Shown here: piece by piece, positions 17,967 to 28,009 of the stretch
Numbering within the stretch: the first letter of the stretch is position 1
Layout of the letters: every line of letters begins with the position of its first letter
Assembly (NCBI RefSeq): GCF_000403135.1
Contig: NZ_AQPN01000096.1
Location: forward strand, 1-38,658
From: Arcticibacter svalbardensis MN12-7
GTDB taxonomy: Bacteria; Bacteroidota; Bacteroidia; Sphingobacteriales; Sphingobacteriaceae
Length of the DNA stretch: 38,658 nt
Direction of reading: 5' to 3'
Notes under the pieces: generated by a model
Seen by the model: only the letters and a program-made list of their open reading frames with translations
The model's database searches: none
What the model was told of the DNA's origin: nothing
Program-made: the position numbers and the translations under genes

Positions 17967-20900
17967 ATGAAAAAAACGCTATTTGTTTTATTTTTCGGAT
18001 TGCTCTCTAGCTTTTTTGCAAAAGCTGATGACTTTGATACCCTTTATGAAAGATTGTTTGCAGAATACCTCACAACATGGGTAACTAACCAATCTACCAT
18101 ACAAGGATATATAAATACACAACAGTCTGATGGGAGTTGGTCCACTATAAATTATGATTCGCAAATTTTTATAGGAGGATGGGAACCTTTAGTTTACTGG
18201 GATAGATTGTTACAGATGGCATTGGCGTTTAAAAAGCCAGGCAATTCATCTTTTGGAGATAGTATATTAAAAGTAGAATAAAACTCGGTCTTCTGTATTT
18301 GTAATAATCGTACAAACCAACCTTTGTCAAATAACTGGTTTGATAATGACATCGGAATGCAGGAGAGGTTACTCAAAATTTTAATCCTTATTAAAAATGA
18401 TTTTTTAACTGAGCCCGATTGGAAAGATGTTATAGTGGACGGATGCGATAAATACCTTGTTTTACCCAGCGATTATAATACTACAAACAAAAGTAAACTA
18501 ACCAATGCTGTTTGGATAGCTCGTAATTTAGTGCATAACGGCGGTATAAAAAAAGATCAAGCTAAACTACAAGAGGGTATTAATAACATGGCTATACAGC
18601 TTGCTATTAAGTCAATAAATACAGAAGGGGTACAACGAGATAATTCATTTTTGACTCATGGCTTGCAATTGTACAATTCTGGTTACGGCAATGAACTGAT
18701 AAAGGAAGTTAGCTATTATATGAACCTTATCCGAGGTCTTACTTTGGTGAGTTTTACTCTCGCACAAATCGCTACTTTAAGTGATTTAATTTTAAAAGGC
18801 GATCAGTGGATGGTGCAAGGTAAAGCTTATGACTTTGGAGTTATGGGCCGTAATATATCAAGGGAAAATAATGGAAGTACGAGTTATTTAACTGGTCTTT
18901 TAGATACCATGAAACTAATAAATCCTGCTAAAAGCGCCCAGTATCAAGCTATGTTAAATAATGTAATTGATCCAACAGGGACAACGCCTTGCGTGGTTGG
19001 TAATATATATATATTATAGAGCAGATTTTATGGCTCATAGAACTCCGGGGCTTTATATTGGTGTAAAAATGTGTTCAAGTCGAACTCGGGGAACAGAATC
19101 ATTAAACAATGAGAATTTACTTCCAAACTGGCTTCCTTTTGGCGCAACTGCAATTATACGTACCGGAGACGAGTATTATAATATTTTTGGAGTTTGGGAC
19201 TGGACAAAGATTCCAGGAGTTACCAATCCGGCTGTTAAAGTGATTTGGCCTACGGATACAACCATCAATAACACTCAAGCAACGACCTTTTGTAGGTGGT
19301 GTGTCTGACGGGAATTTTGGAGTTACTACTATGGACTTTAATAAAGCAACTCAAGTAAACGGATTACCAGTTGTTATAGCTGCTCGTAAAGCTAATTTTT
19401 TATTTAATAAGGAAATGATTTGTCTGGGTGCAGGTATAACATCGTCCTACTCATTGGCGCCAACAACCACAACGCTCAATCAATCTTATCTAAAAGGCTC
19501 TGTATTGGTAAATGGTGCAACAGTTCCTCCGAGGGATAACACTTATAATGATGTTCGATGGATATATCATGAAGGTACAGGGTATGTTTTTAGAAGTAAT
19601 ACCACTGCTAAGATGAAAACAAATTTCCAAAGCGGAAATTGGTATACTATTAAGCAAGCTCAAACTAATGAAACTGTAACTGCAGATGTTTTTAAGTTGT
19701 GGTTAGATCATGGAAATGCTCCGTCAAATGCAACCTATAAATATGCGGTTCTTCCAAATTTCACTTCTAGCGAAACCAGTATCTATGCTACTAACATGCC
19801 GGTGGAAACAGTATCAAACACTTCTTCTTTACAAGCTGTAAGTCATAAAACACTGAAACAAACAGGGGCGATTTTATATCTTGCGGGTACAGTTGATATT
19901 AATGAAACTTTAAAAGTCGCTGTTGATAAGCCATGTATTCTTTTGATAAATTGGGGAGCCAATCCAATTAAGGTTACGGCTTCTGATCCCAACCAAACTG
20001 AAACTACTTTAAATGTAATTATAAGTTATAGTGGGCTAAAAAGTGAAATTTTAACATTTCCACTTCCTTATTCAAATGCGATAGGTACTAGCATGACAAA
20101 AACTGCTGCAACAACCCGCTTAGTCGACGAGCGTTTTGATAACACAACCAATATGACAGCAGTAGCTGGGGGAGTGTGGTCTTTAGTTGGTGGAGAACTC
20201 GCACTAAGCAATCCAACATCAAATGCTTTTTCAACTCCTGCTAATATTAATGTGAATAATACTCCAAATACGGGTGATTTTATAAGGACTTTAAGAGCTA
20301 AAGTTATGGGCACAAGTTCAAACCTGGATGTCCTTTGTTTGGTTTGGAATCAGCAGAACCCCGCTAACAGTTATTATTATGTTAACATTAACGAAAGTAA
20401 TACTGCTGGAAAATCCGGAATATTTAAGGTTGTAAATGGTTTTAAATCGGCTCAGTTGGCTAATGTTACAGTTACGTTGATACCGGATGTGTGGAACAAT
20501 CTGGAATTGCAAAAGATAGGTGATGTTAATAAAATTTTCTTGAATGGTGAGCTCGTATCACAATTAACAGATAATACGTTAACAAGTGGTTTTGTAGGCT
20601 TGGGATTCTATGATAATACCTGTAGTTTTAATAATTTATCAGTATTAAAATACAACAATAATTTAATGGACACTACCAACTTGCCCTATGATCCCACGGT
20701 AAACATATTGAAATTTCAAAGCGTTGATCGCGATTCGGATGGAGTAATAATTTATCCCAACCCTTCATCTGGCAAATTCAATGTAAAGTTAAATGATTCG
20801 TTAACTGGTGCTAATATTAAAGTTTTTTTTTGATATTACGGGACGTATCCTGTATTCAATAAACAAAGCCGGTTCAGAAAACACAATTACACTTGATAAT

Positions 20901-20975
20901 AATTTTAAAGGAGTAGGAATAGTTGTAGTTGAAAAACAAGTTAAAAAAGCAGCAAAGAGAATAATTATAGAATAA
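17967..20975 (+). pseudogene. PL8 polysaccharide lyase with LamG-like domain and T9SS tail, multiply frameshifted
   Basis: A dead paralogue of the intact PL8 gene at 21233. It begins with a signal peptide (MKKTLFVLFFGLLSSFFAKADDFD). Aligned to the paralogue, the frame is broken at ~18265 (one base lost, stop at 18279-18281), restored near 18305 by one extra base, broken again in an AT repeat at ~19005 (stop 19017-19019), at ~19290 (stop 19306-19308) and in a nine-T run at 20823-20831 (stop 20831-20833). The catalytic-type motif FLTHGLQLYNSGYG survives. After the lyase core a beta-sandwich of LamG/ConA-like type (~20120-20660) and a type A T9SS sorting domain follow (IIYPNPSSGKFNVKL, then FDITGRILYS past the T-run, ending KRIIIE at 20975). 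The parent enzyme was therefore secreted to or onto the cell surface. Confidence 0.88.
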
Positions 20976-21074
20976 ATTACTGCGCTATTGATCCGCTAAT
21001 TAGATCGGTTTTGCATGATGAGAAATTAGGATATTTAATGGATGTTTATTATACAAAATACAATAGCGATTAAA

Positions 21075-21133
21075 TTTGCTTTTGAATAAATTATTTAGTT
21101 TATTTGTTTTTAATCAGACCAAACCAAACCAAC
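21075..21133 (+). promoter_or_regulatory. Promoter and CCAAA repeat upstream of the intact PL8 gene
   Basis: TTTG (21075-21078), a 20-base spacer and TTTATTTG (21099-21106; one mismatch to TAnnTTTG) form a Bacteroidota-type promoter. Twelve bases later, ACCAAACCAAACCAA (21118-21132) contains three CCAA(A) units. The gene starts 100 bases further on. The remainder of 20976-21232 shows no gene. Confidence 0.6.
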
Positions 21134-21232
21134 TTATAATATTTAATTATTTAGTGCTTTTGTAGTGAATGAACATAATTTATCAATAAATACTAACCTG
21201 ATTATTTAAACCCCAACAACCAAATAGACCAA

Positions 21233-23389
21233 ATGAAAAGAATCTTATTAATGTTACTAGTTGGATTAATGTCTAACAGTTTAGCAAAAGCTGATGACTT
21301 TGACGTCCTTTATCAAAGGTTATTTGAAGAGTACATAACAAATACTCCAATGAATAGTTTAACAGCAATTCAATCTTATATGGATACCCAGCAGGCTGAC
21401 GGTAGCTGGTCTACTATTGATTATGATTCACACACATTTGTAGGAGGATGGGAGCCTTTAGTTCACTGGGATAACTTGTTGAATATGGCAATGGCTTTTA
21501 AGAAACCTGGTCAGATACTTTATGGTAGTACCGTTTTAAAAAATCAAATAAAGCGAGGTCTTCTTTTTTGGTATAATCGTAAAAAGCAACCTTTTTCGGA
21601 TAACTGGTTTGATAACGATATTGCTATACAGTCAAGATTATCGAAAATTTTAATTTTAGTTAAAAATGATTTTTCAACTGCACCAGATTGGACGGATGTA
21701 TTAGAATTTGGATGTAAAAAGTATCTTATCTTACCAGATAATTATGCAACCACCAATAAGGGGAAACTCACTAATGCGGTATGGTTGGCTCGTAATTTAG
21801 TACATAATGGTATCATAAGAAAAGACATTGTACCATTACAGCAAGGTATTGATAATATGTCCATGCAACTGGCTGTAAAATCTGTTAATACAGAAGGTGT
21901 ACAACGAGATAATTCATACCTAGTTCATGGTTTACAGCTTTATAATTCTGGTTACGGTAATGAGCTAATTAAAGAAATTAGTTATTATATGTATTTAACC
22001 CGCGGGGTTAGTTTGGTTGGCTTTTCAGTAGCACAGGTTGCCACACTGAGTAATTTGTTGTTAAAAGGAGATCAGTGGATGATACAAGGTGGCTCTTATG
22101 ATTTTAGCGTAACAGGTCGTAATATTTCGAGAAAGAATAACGGATCTACTGGTTATTTAAAAATGGTATTACCTAGAATGCAACTCGTAGATACTGCTGG
22201 GAGTATTCAATATCAAAAATTACTTGATCACATAAGTGATGAAACAGGAGCCACACCAAGCGTTCTTGGAAATAAATATTTTTTTAGAGCTGATTTCATG
22301 ACACATAGAGCACCAAATTTATATATCGGTGTAAAAATGACTTCTAAGAGAACCCGTGGAACAGAAGCAATGAACAGCGAAAATCTGTTAGCAAATTGGC
22401 TTCCCTTCGGTGCCACAACAATTATGCGCACAGGTAAAGAATACTTCAATATTTTTGGTGCATGGGATTGGACAAAAATCCCTGGAGTTACAAATCCATC
22501 AGTTTTGGTGCCATTTCCTGAAGGAAAAACCACTAATAATACCCAAAAAACCACTTTTGTAGGGGGTGTGTCTGATGGAATCTATGGGGTGACAGGGATG
22601 GATCTGAGTGTAGTAATAGATCCTACAGGAATTATAGCAGATATTACTGCTCAAAAGGCCAACTTTTTATTTAATAATGAAATGATTTGCCTTGGTGCAG
22701 GTATTAGTTCGTCCTATTCCAAAGCTCCAACCACCACTACCCTTAATCAATCCTACCTAAAAGGCGATGTTTTGGTAAACGAAAACGCTGTTCCGAAACA
22801 AGAAAGTACTTATAACGATGTTAAATCAATATATCATGATAATACTGGTTATGTATTCAGAGCTAATACCACTGTTAAAATGAAAACTAATTCCCAAAGC
22901 GGCAATTGGTATGACATTAATCGAGGGCAGGCTAATTCAAAAGAAAAGGTTGATATTTTTAAACTTTGGTTAGATCATGGAAAGGAGCCAACCGACTCTT
23001 CGTATGAATATGTTGTTTTACCTAATTTCACTTCGAAGGAAACAACTGATTATGCAGATAATATGCCGATAGAAACATTATCTAACACCAGCTCATTACA
23101 AGCTGTTACACATAAAAAACTGCATCAAACAGGAGCTGTTTTTTATGAAGCTGGAACAATTAAAATTGATCCAACACTATCTTTGACGGTTGATAAACCA
23201 TGCATTTTATTGATAAATTGTAATGTTAATCCAATTAAAGTTACTGCTTCTGATCCCAATCAAAGTGAGACTACTTTAAATGTTTATATCACATACAATG
23301 GACAGCAAAAGGAAACATTGACATATCCACTGCCATATTCCAATGCAAAGGGAGCTAGTATGGCTAGAACTGCAACTATCAAGAGATAA
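21233..23389 (+). CDS. Polysaccharide lyase family 8 (chondroitin AC/hyaluronate/xanthan lyase-like)
   Basis: Cleaves glycosidic bonds beside uronic acids by beta-elimination, leaving 4,5-unsaturated ends. 718 residues: signal peptide (MKRILLMLLVGLMSNSLAKA), an alpha/alpha-toroid to ~340, then beta-sandwich domains (ANFLFNNEMICLGAGISSS; CILLINCNVNPIKVTASDPNQ at the C-terminal end). By comparison with family catalytic residues, N188 (ARNLVHNG), H232 and Y241 (YLVHGLQLYNSGYG, the H-x8-Y spacing of PL8) and R296/R300 (GRNISR) are in place. It lacks the LamG-like and T9SS domains of the dead neighbour, so it is probably periplasmic. It has its own promoter. The exact substrate among PL8 polymers cannot be decided; the absence of sulfatases argues against sulfated glycosaminoglycans. 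Confidence 0.9.
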   Translation: MKRILLMLLVGLMSNSLAKADDFDVLYQRLFEEYITNTPMNSLTAIQSYMDTQQADGSWSTIDYDSHTFVGGWEPLVHWDNLLNMAMAFKKPGQILYGSTVLKNQIKRGLLFWYNRKKQPFSDNWFDNDIAIQSRLSKILILVKNDFSTAPDWTDVLEFGCKKYLILPDNYATTNKGKLTNAVWLARNLVHNGIIRKDIVPLQQGIDNMSMQLAVKSVNTEGVQRDNSYLVHGLQLYNSGYGNELIKEISYYMYLTRGVSLVGFSVAQVATLSNLLLKGDQWMIQGGSYDFSVTGRNISRKNNGSTGYLKMVLPRMQLVDTAGSIQYQKLLDHISDETGATPSVLGNKYFFRADFMTHRAPNLYIGVKMTSKRTRGTEAMNSENLLANWLPFGATTIMRTGKEYFNIFGAWDWTKIPGVTNPSVLVPFPEGKTTNNTQKTTFVGGVSDGIYGVTGMDLSVVIDPTGIIADITAQKANFLFNNEMICLGAGISSSYSKAPTTTTLNQSYLKGDVLVNENAVPKQESTYNDVKSIYHDNTGYVFRANTTVKMKTNSQSGNWYDINRGQANSKEKVDIFKLWLDHGKEPTDSSYEYVVLPNFTSKETTDYADNMPIETLSNTSSLQAVTHKKLHQTGAVFYEAGTIKIDPTLSLTVDKPCILLINCNVNPIKVTASDPNQSETTLNVYITYNGQQKETLTYPLPYSNAKGASMARTATIKR

Positions 23390-23745
23390 GAATATTAGGG
23401 TTTTATGCGATAAAAACAGTGGTCTGATAGTCAAGTATTCTTTAGTTTTAAACTATCATTTCTTTTGAAATGTAAAGTGATTTGCGATATCAAGATTCAA
23501 TGAAATATGAACGTAGTCAAGATTATTGCAGATGAATTACTCTTTAAATACGTGAGAAAATTTTAATGGTAGAAGCAATGAAATTGTGAAATCTGTTTCT
23601 GTCATTTTTAACAGTTCAGCCAGCTTTAATCAGGGAAAAGTGTAAAAAGTCGTATGCGTCATAACTACTTATCGTTAAAATATTTAAAGACAATATTTGG
23701 TTGAACCTTAACTCAGTATTAAAACTCCTTTTAACCTAGATATAA
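23390..23745. other. Intergenic region without a recognised gene
   Basis: All frames are broken by frequent stops and no homology was recognised on either strand. It holds neither a T9SS tail for the preceding PL8 gene nor a clear terminator hairpin. It may be an eroded sequence from a lost gene; nothing supports a specific call. Confidence 0.5.
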
Positions 23746-23805
23746 TTGGCGGAGTTAATTTAAATTCTTATTATTGCATTATTAACCAAACCAAACCAAA
23801 CCAAT
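23746..23805 (+). promoter_or_regulatory. Promoter and CCAAA repeat upstream of the cytoplasmic oxidoreductase gene
   Basis: TTG (23746-23748), a 20-base spacer and TATTATTG (23769-23776; one mismatch to TAnnTTTG) resemble a Bacteroidota promoter. Nine bases later four CCAAA-type units run from 23786 to 23805, the last being CCAAT, exactly as before susC. The gene start is 33 bases further on. Confidence 0.6.
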
Positions 23806-23838
23806 ATTGCGTTTTACGAATAAGATTGAAAGAGATTG

Positions 23839-26118
23839 ATGACACAAGAAACATTTACACCAAGAAGGGAATTAAGGACAGAAAATTTTGATATTGAACT
23901 AACAGTTATCGGCGGAGGCATGTCTGGCGTATGCACTGCAATAACAGCAGCTCGTAAAGGAGTGAAAGTAGTTTTATTACAAGATAGGCCAGTGCTAGGT
24001 GGAAACGCTTCCAGCGAAGTTAGGTTGTGGATTTTGGGAGCGACATCTCACATGGGTAATAATAACCGCTGGAGCAGAGAAGGCGGGGTAATTAATGAAA
24101 TACTAGTAGAAAACACTTACAATAATAAAGAGGGAAATCCTTTAATATTTGATACGATACTATTGGACAAAGTGATATCAGAACCTAATATTACTTTATT
24201 GTTGAATACAGCAGTTTATGAAGTGGAGAAGTCAGATCCTGATACTATATCCTCAGTAAAAGCATTCTGTAGCCAAAACTCTACCATGTATACAGTTAAA
24301 TCATCACTTTTCTGTGATGCATCGGGCGATGGTATAGTCGCTTTTCTTTCGGGAGCAGCATTTAGAATGGGCGCTGAGAGTAAAGAGGAATTTGGCGAGA
24401 AATTTGCGCCAACGGATGAATATGGTGAACTATTGGGACATAGCTTATACTTTTACACAAAGGATACTGGAAAACCAGTGAAATTCGCGGCTCCTAGCTT
24501 TGCTATAAATGTATCTAAAGAGATTCCAAGATTTAAAAGTTTCAACTCTAAGGAGCATGGATGCAAGCTATGGTGGTTAGAGTATGGAGGTCGAATGGAT
24601 ACCGTTCATGATACCGAGAAGATCAAGTGGGAACTATGGAAGGTAGTTTATGGTGCTTGGGATTATATCAAGAACTCTGGAGATTACCCTGAAGCTGAAA
24701 CAATGACTTTAGAATGGGTAGGCACTATTCCCGGTAAAAGAGAAAGCCGAAGATTTGAAGGAGATTATATGCTTCGCCAACAAGATATTGTTGAGCAGAA
24801 AACTTTTGAAGATGCAGTGGCTTTCGGTGGTTGGTCTATTGATCTTCATCCGGCGGATGGAGTTTTTAGTGAGAAACCCGGTTGCAACCAATGGCATGGA
24901 AAAGGAATCTACCAAATTCCATATCGCTGTTTGTACAGTAAAAACATAAAAAACCTATTTTTAGGAGGAAGAATCATTAGCGCAACCCACGTGGCATTTG
25001 CGTCTACTAGAGTAATGGCTACTGCGGCACATATTGGCCAAGCGATTGGTATGGCGGCTTATGTTGCAAAAGAAAATAAAATTCAGCTAAGAGGACTTTT
25101 AGCAAAAGAATTTATTCAAAGTTTACAAACTGAATTATTGAAAAGTGGTCAGCATATTCCAGATTTTGATTTACAGGAGAGTTCTGATTTAGTGCAAACT
25201 GCAAAACTATCAGTGTCAAGTGAATATCAATTAGCGGAACTTACGTCAGCTTTTTACAAACCACTCGATCTTTCTGTAGCGCAGATGCTTCCTTTAAACG
25301 AAGGGGGAAAAGTACCACAAATTGTTTTCCATGTAGAATCCGAAATAGATACCACACTTGAGGTAGAACTGCGCATCAGCGGAAAGTTAGGCAACTACAC
25401 GCCAGATCTAAGTTTGGAAACGCAAACTCTCGTTATAAAACCTGGACGAAACTGTCTAAGTATTTCATTTTCCGTCGAAAGTAAAGACACCGCTTACGGA
25501 TTTATTATATTTCACAAAAATCCAGAGGTCAAGTTACATTTTTCTAATCAGCGTGTTACAGGAATACTTTCAGTCTATAATTCGATAAATAAAGCAGTTT
25601 CGAATTTTGGCAAGCAAACCCCGCCAGAAGATATAGGTATGGAATCTTTTGAGTTTTGGTGTCCTCAACGTCGACCAGAAGGGCAAAATATTGCTATGAA
25701 ACTGAATCCGCCGATAAATAAATTCGGTAAAGATAATCTTAAGGTAGGAGTGTTTCGTCCTACACTTGCGCCAAATGCCTGGGTTGCGGCAGCAGATGAC
25801 AAAATTCCTCAAGTGAAAATCAGTTGGGACGAACCAAAAGAAATTAGTAAAATTGATCTATTCTTTGATACCGATTACGATCACCCAATGGAAAGCGTAT
25901 TGATGGGGCATCCAGAAGATGTAATGCCATTTTGCGTGAGAAATTATGAGATTTTAGATGATAACGGAAATACTGTTTATTCCAAAAAAGGGAACTATCA
26001 AAGCATAAATAACATCAACTTAGAACAAAAGATAACAACAAAGGCACTTACTATTACTATCGAACATCCTTCTAGCAATGTCCCAGCCGCATTGTTTGCT
26101 GTTCGTTGCTATAGTTAA
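23839..26118 (+). CDS. Cytoplasmic FAD-dependent oxidoreductase (FAD_oxidored family) with C-terminal beta domains
   Basis: 759 residues, no signal peptide, so cytoplasmic. The frame is open to a TTG at 23836 but the ATG three bases later is preferred. A Rossmann FAD site (IELTVIGGGMSGVCTAITAARKG, VVLLQDRPVLGGNASSEVR) is followed by family motifs: LFCDASGDGIVAFLSGA, EWVGTIPGKRESRRFEGDYML, DAVAFGGWSIDLHPADG, YQIPYRCLYSKNIKNLFLGGRIIS, ASTRVMATAAHIGQAIGMAA. Residues from ~470 form added beta-sandwich-like regions (VFHVESEIDTTLEVELRISG; later KISWDEPKEISKIDLFFD, discoidin-like). It differs strongly from the exported oxidoreductase at 15922. It is followed after 13 bases by a symporter gene, so it probably acts on the imported product; the substrate is unknown. 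Confidence 0.88.
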   Translation: MTQETFTPRRELRTENFDIELTVIGGGMSGVCTAITAARKGVKVVLLQDRPVLGGNASSEVRLWILGATSHMGNNNRWSREGGVINEILVENTYNNKEGNPLIFDTILLDKVISEPNITLLLNTAVYEVEKSDPDTISSVKAFCSQNSTMYTVKSSLFCDASGDGIVAFLSGAAFRMGAESKEEFGEKFAPTDEYGELLGHSLYFYTKDTGKPVKFAAPSFAINVSKEIPRFKSFNSKEHGCKLWWLEYGGRMDTVHDTEKIKWELWKVVYGAWDYIKNSGDYPEAETMTLEWVGTIPGKRESRRFEGDYMLRQQDIVEQKTFEDAVAFGGWSIDLHPADGVFSEKPGCNQWHGKGIYQIPYRCLYSKNIKNLFLGGRIISATHVAFASTRVMATAAHIGQAIGMAAYVAKENKIQLRGLLAKEFIQSLQTELLKSGQHIPDFDLQESSDLVQTAKLSVSSEYQLAELTSAFYKPLDLSVAQMLPLNEGGKVPQIVFHVESEIDTTLEVELRISGKLGNYTPDLSLETQTLVIKPGRNCLSISFSVESKDTAYGFIIFHKNPEVKLHFSNQRVTGILSVYNSINKAVSNFGKQTPPEDIGMESFEFWCPQRRPEGQNIAMKLNPPINKFGKDNLKVGVFRPTLAPNAWVAAADDKIPQVKISWDEPKEISKIDLFFDTDYDHPMESVLMGHPEDVMPFCVRNYEILDDNGNTVYSKKGNYQSINNINLEQKITTKALTITIEHPSSNVPAALFAVRCYS

Positions 26119-26131
26119 ATAAAGAACTACA

Positions 26132-27820
26132 ATGAGTATACTCGATTACGTAATAATGCTTGTTTTTACAATTGTAATAATTGTAGCAGGACTGTCTTTC
26201 GGTAAAAGCGGAAGTAACATGAAATCTTATTTTGCTGCTGGCGGTGCAGTGCCTTGGCAAATCAGTTCTCTTTCCCTGTTTATGAGTTTTTTTTCGGCTG
26301 GTACTTTTGTAGTTTGGGGTTCATTGGCCTATCAATATGGTTTTGTCGCTGTTGCTATCCAGCTAACTATGTGTGTTGCCGGATTAGTAGTCGGCTTGTA
26401 CATCGCTCCAGCATGGCAAAAATCACATTCATTAACAGCGGCGGAATTTGTTTCCAAAAGGTTAGGAATAAAGATCCAAAAATTTTATAGCTATTTGATA
26501 TTGTTGATATCCCTGGCTTACACTGGTGCTTTTCTTTATCCCGTAGCTAAAATTATTAACGTCTCCACGGGTTTCTCAATAGAGGCATGTGTGATCGTCC
26601 TGGGTGTTCTCATTATTATTTATACCGTGGTAGGTGGACTGTGGGCGGTAATGATTACGGACGTTTTACAGTTTGTTGTGCTGACCGCTGCAGTAATCAT
26701 TGTTGTGCCATTAGCTTTCGACAGAGTGGGTGGAGTTGACCAGTTTTTGGCAAGTGTTCCTGAAAGCTTCTTTTCTCCGGTAAATAAAGAGTATTCGTGG
26801 CTATTTTTATTGGCTTTTGGGATATATAACGGAATATTTATTGGTGGAAATTGGGCTTATGTTCAACGTTATACAAGTGTTGATACGCCAAAGGCGGCTA
26901 GTAAGGTAGGCTATCTTTTTGCGGGACTCTACCTAATTAGTCCTTTCATTTGGATGTTGCCACCGATGATTTATCGAGTTTTGAACCCCAATTTGTCGGG
27001 CTTGCAAAACGAAGGTGCTTATCTGATGATGTGCAAGGAAGTGTTACCCAAGGGCATGATCGGCTTAATGTTGGGCGGGATGCTGTTCGCCACAGGTAGT
27101 TCTGTAAACACAACCTTGAATTTGGCAGCTGCAGTTTTTACCAACGATTTGTACAAGTCTGTAAAGCCCGAAACAAAACCAAAAAAACTGATGTTCATTG
27201 CTAAACTGGCCACCACGATTTTTGGTGTACTTACTATTTTAGTGGCTTTGCTAGTTCCTTTGGCAGGGGGCATTGTTGAGATAGTATTGAGTGTTGGGGC
27301 AGTAACTGGATGTTCACTTTACGGACCTCCAATATGGGCACTCTTCTCAAAGCGCCACACGGGTAAATCCATTCTTTGGTGTACGGTGCTGGGTCTCTCC
27401 ATAAATGTATATTTTAAGTTCTTTTATCCGTTGAACACGGGTGAATCACTTAGTAGAACAGAAGAAATGTTAGCTGGGGCAGTTATTCCATTGATACTCT
27501 TGATAAGTTATGAGCTTTGGGCAAGGTCTAAAAATAAGATAGCTGTTGACTATACTCGTTATAAACGACAACTGGATGCAACTGTCGGATCTGTTGAGAG
27601 TGAAGGAGAAGAAGAACCAAGTGAGAGTAGCGAATCACAAAATGCGTTTGGACTAAAAGTGTTGGCAAGAACTATGGGGATAATCTCGGTGATTTTCATT
27701 GTTTTAGCTTTTGTATCGGGTAATGCTTTAGACGTTACTTTGCTGATTGGGGTACTCATTGGAGTAGCTGCATTGATAATTAATAGAAGGTCTAAAAATG
27801 AGATAAAAATATCGGGTTAG
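26132..27820 (+). CDS. Sodium:solute symporter (SSS family)
   Basis: Inner-membrane transporter of 562 residues, predicted 13-14 transmembrane helices. SSS hallmarks are an N-terminal helix followed by SYFAAGGAVPWQISSLSLFMSFFSAGTFV, then SHSLTAAEFVSKRLG, TVVGGLWAVMITDVLQFVVL (the family's G-G-x-x-A-V-x-x-T-D-x-x-Q motif), NWAYVQRYTSVDTPKAAS and LMLGGMLFATGSSVNTTLNLAAAVFTNDLYK. An acidic loop (EGEEEPSESSES, ~490-500) lies before the last two helices. Translationally close to the oxidoreductase gene, it probably imports the sugar, uronate or unsaturated derivative released by the PUL enzymes. No terminator was identified immediately after it. Confidence 0.9.
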   Translation: MSILDYVIMLVFTIVIIVAGLSFGKSGSNMKSYFAAGGAVPWQISSLSLFMSFFSAGTFVVWGSLAYQYGFVAVAIQLTMCVAGLVVGLYIAPAWQKSHSLTAAEFVSKRLGIKIQKFYSYLILLISLAYTGAFLYPVAKIINVSTGFSIEACVIVLGVLIIIYTVVGGLWAVMITDVLQFVVLTAAVIIVVPLAFDRVGGVDQFLASVPESFFSPVNKEYSWLFLLAFGIYNGIFIGGNWAYVQRYTSVDTPKAASKVGYLFAGLYLISPFIWMLPPMIYRVLNPNLSGLQNEGAYLMMCKEVLPKGMIGLMLGGMLFATGSSVNTTLNLAAAVFTNDLYKSVKPETKPKKLMFIAKLATTIFGVLTILVALLVPLAGGIVEIVLSVGAVTGCSLYGPPIWALFSKRHTGKSILWCTVLGLSINVYFKFFYPLNTGESLSRTEEMLAGAVIPLILLISYELWARSKNKIAVDYTRYKRQLDATVGSVESEGEEEPSESSESQNAFGLKVLARTMGIISVIFIVLAFVSGNALDVTLLIGVLIGVAALIINRRSKNEIKISG

Positions 27821-27944
27821 ATTTTTAGTCTAAAAAATAGCACGGTAATATATGTAATAAAATTTTTTAAGTTGCAACCTTGTACAGGTTTATAAAGAGG
27901 TGAACAAATTTAAATGATATTTTCAAGTTTTAAAAAGTTAAGAT

Positions 27945-27973
27945 AAAAAAGGAACGACATCTCGCCATTCCTT
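27945..27973 (-). terminator. Intrinsic terminator after the integrase pseudogene
   Basis: Read on the minus strand, AAGGAATG and CGTTCCTT pair (one G-U) across a nine-base loop and are followed by a T-run. It lies just downstream of the integrase remnant's stop and is correctly oriented for it. Confidence 0.6.
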
Positions 27974-28009
27974 CTCATTTATGTTTTGCGCTCACAAGCA
28001 TAAATTACA

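Noticed and set aside
18324-20833. Three separate genes in the first PL8 region
   Set aside because: They are consecutive parts of one lyase when aligned with the intact copy at 21233; internal Met codons are not real starts.
17967-20975. Programmed frameshifting of the first PL8 gene
   Set aside because: Four or five shifts at unrelated sites, most without slippery sequence or stimulatory structure, fit decay better.
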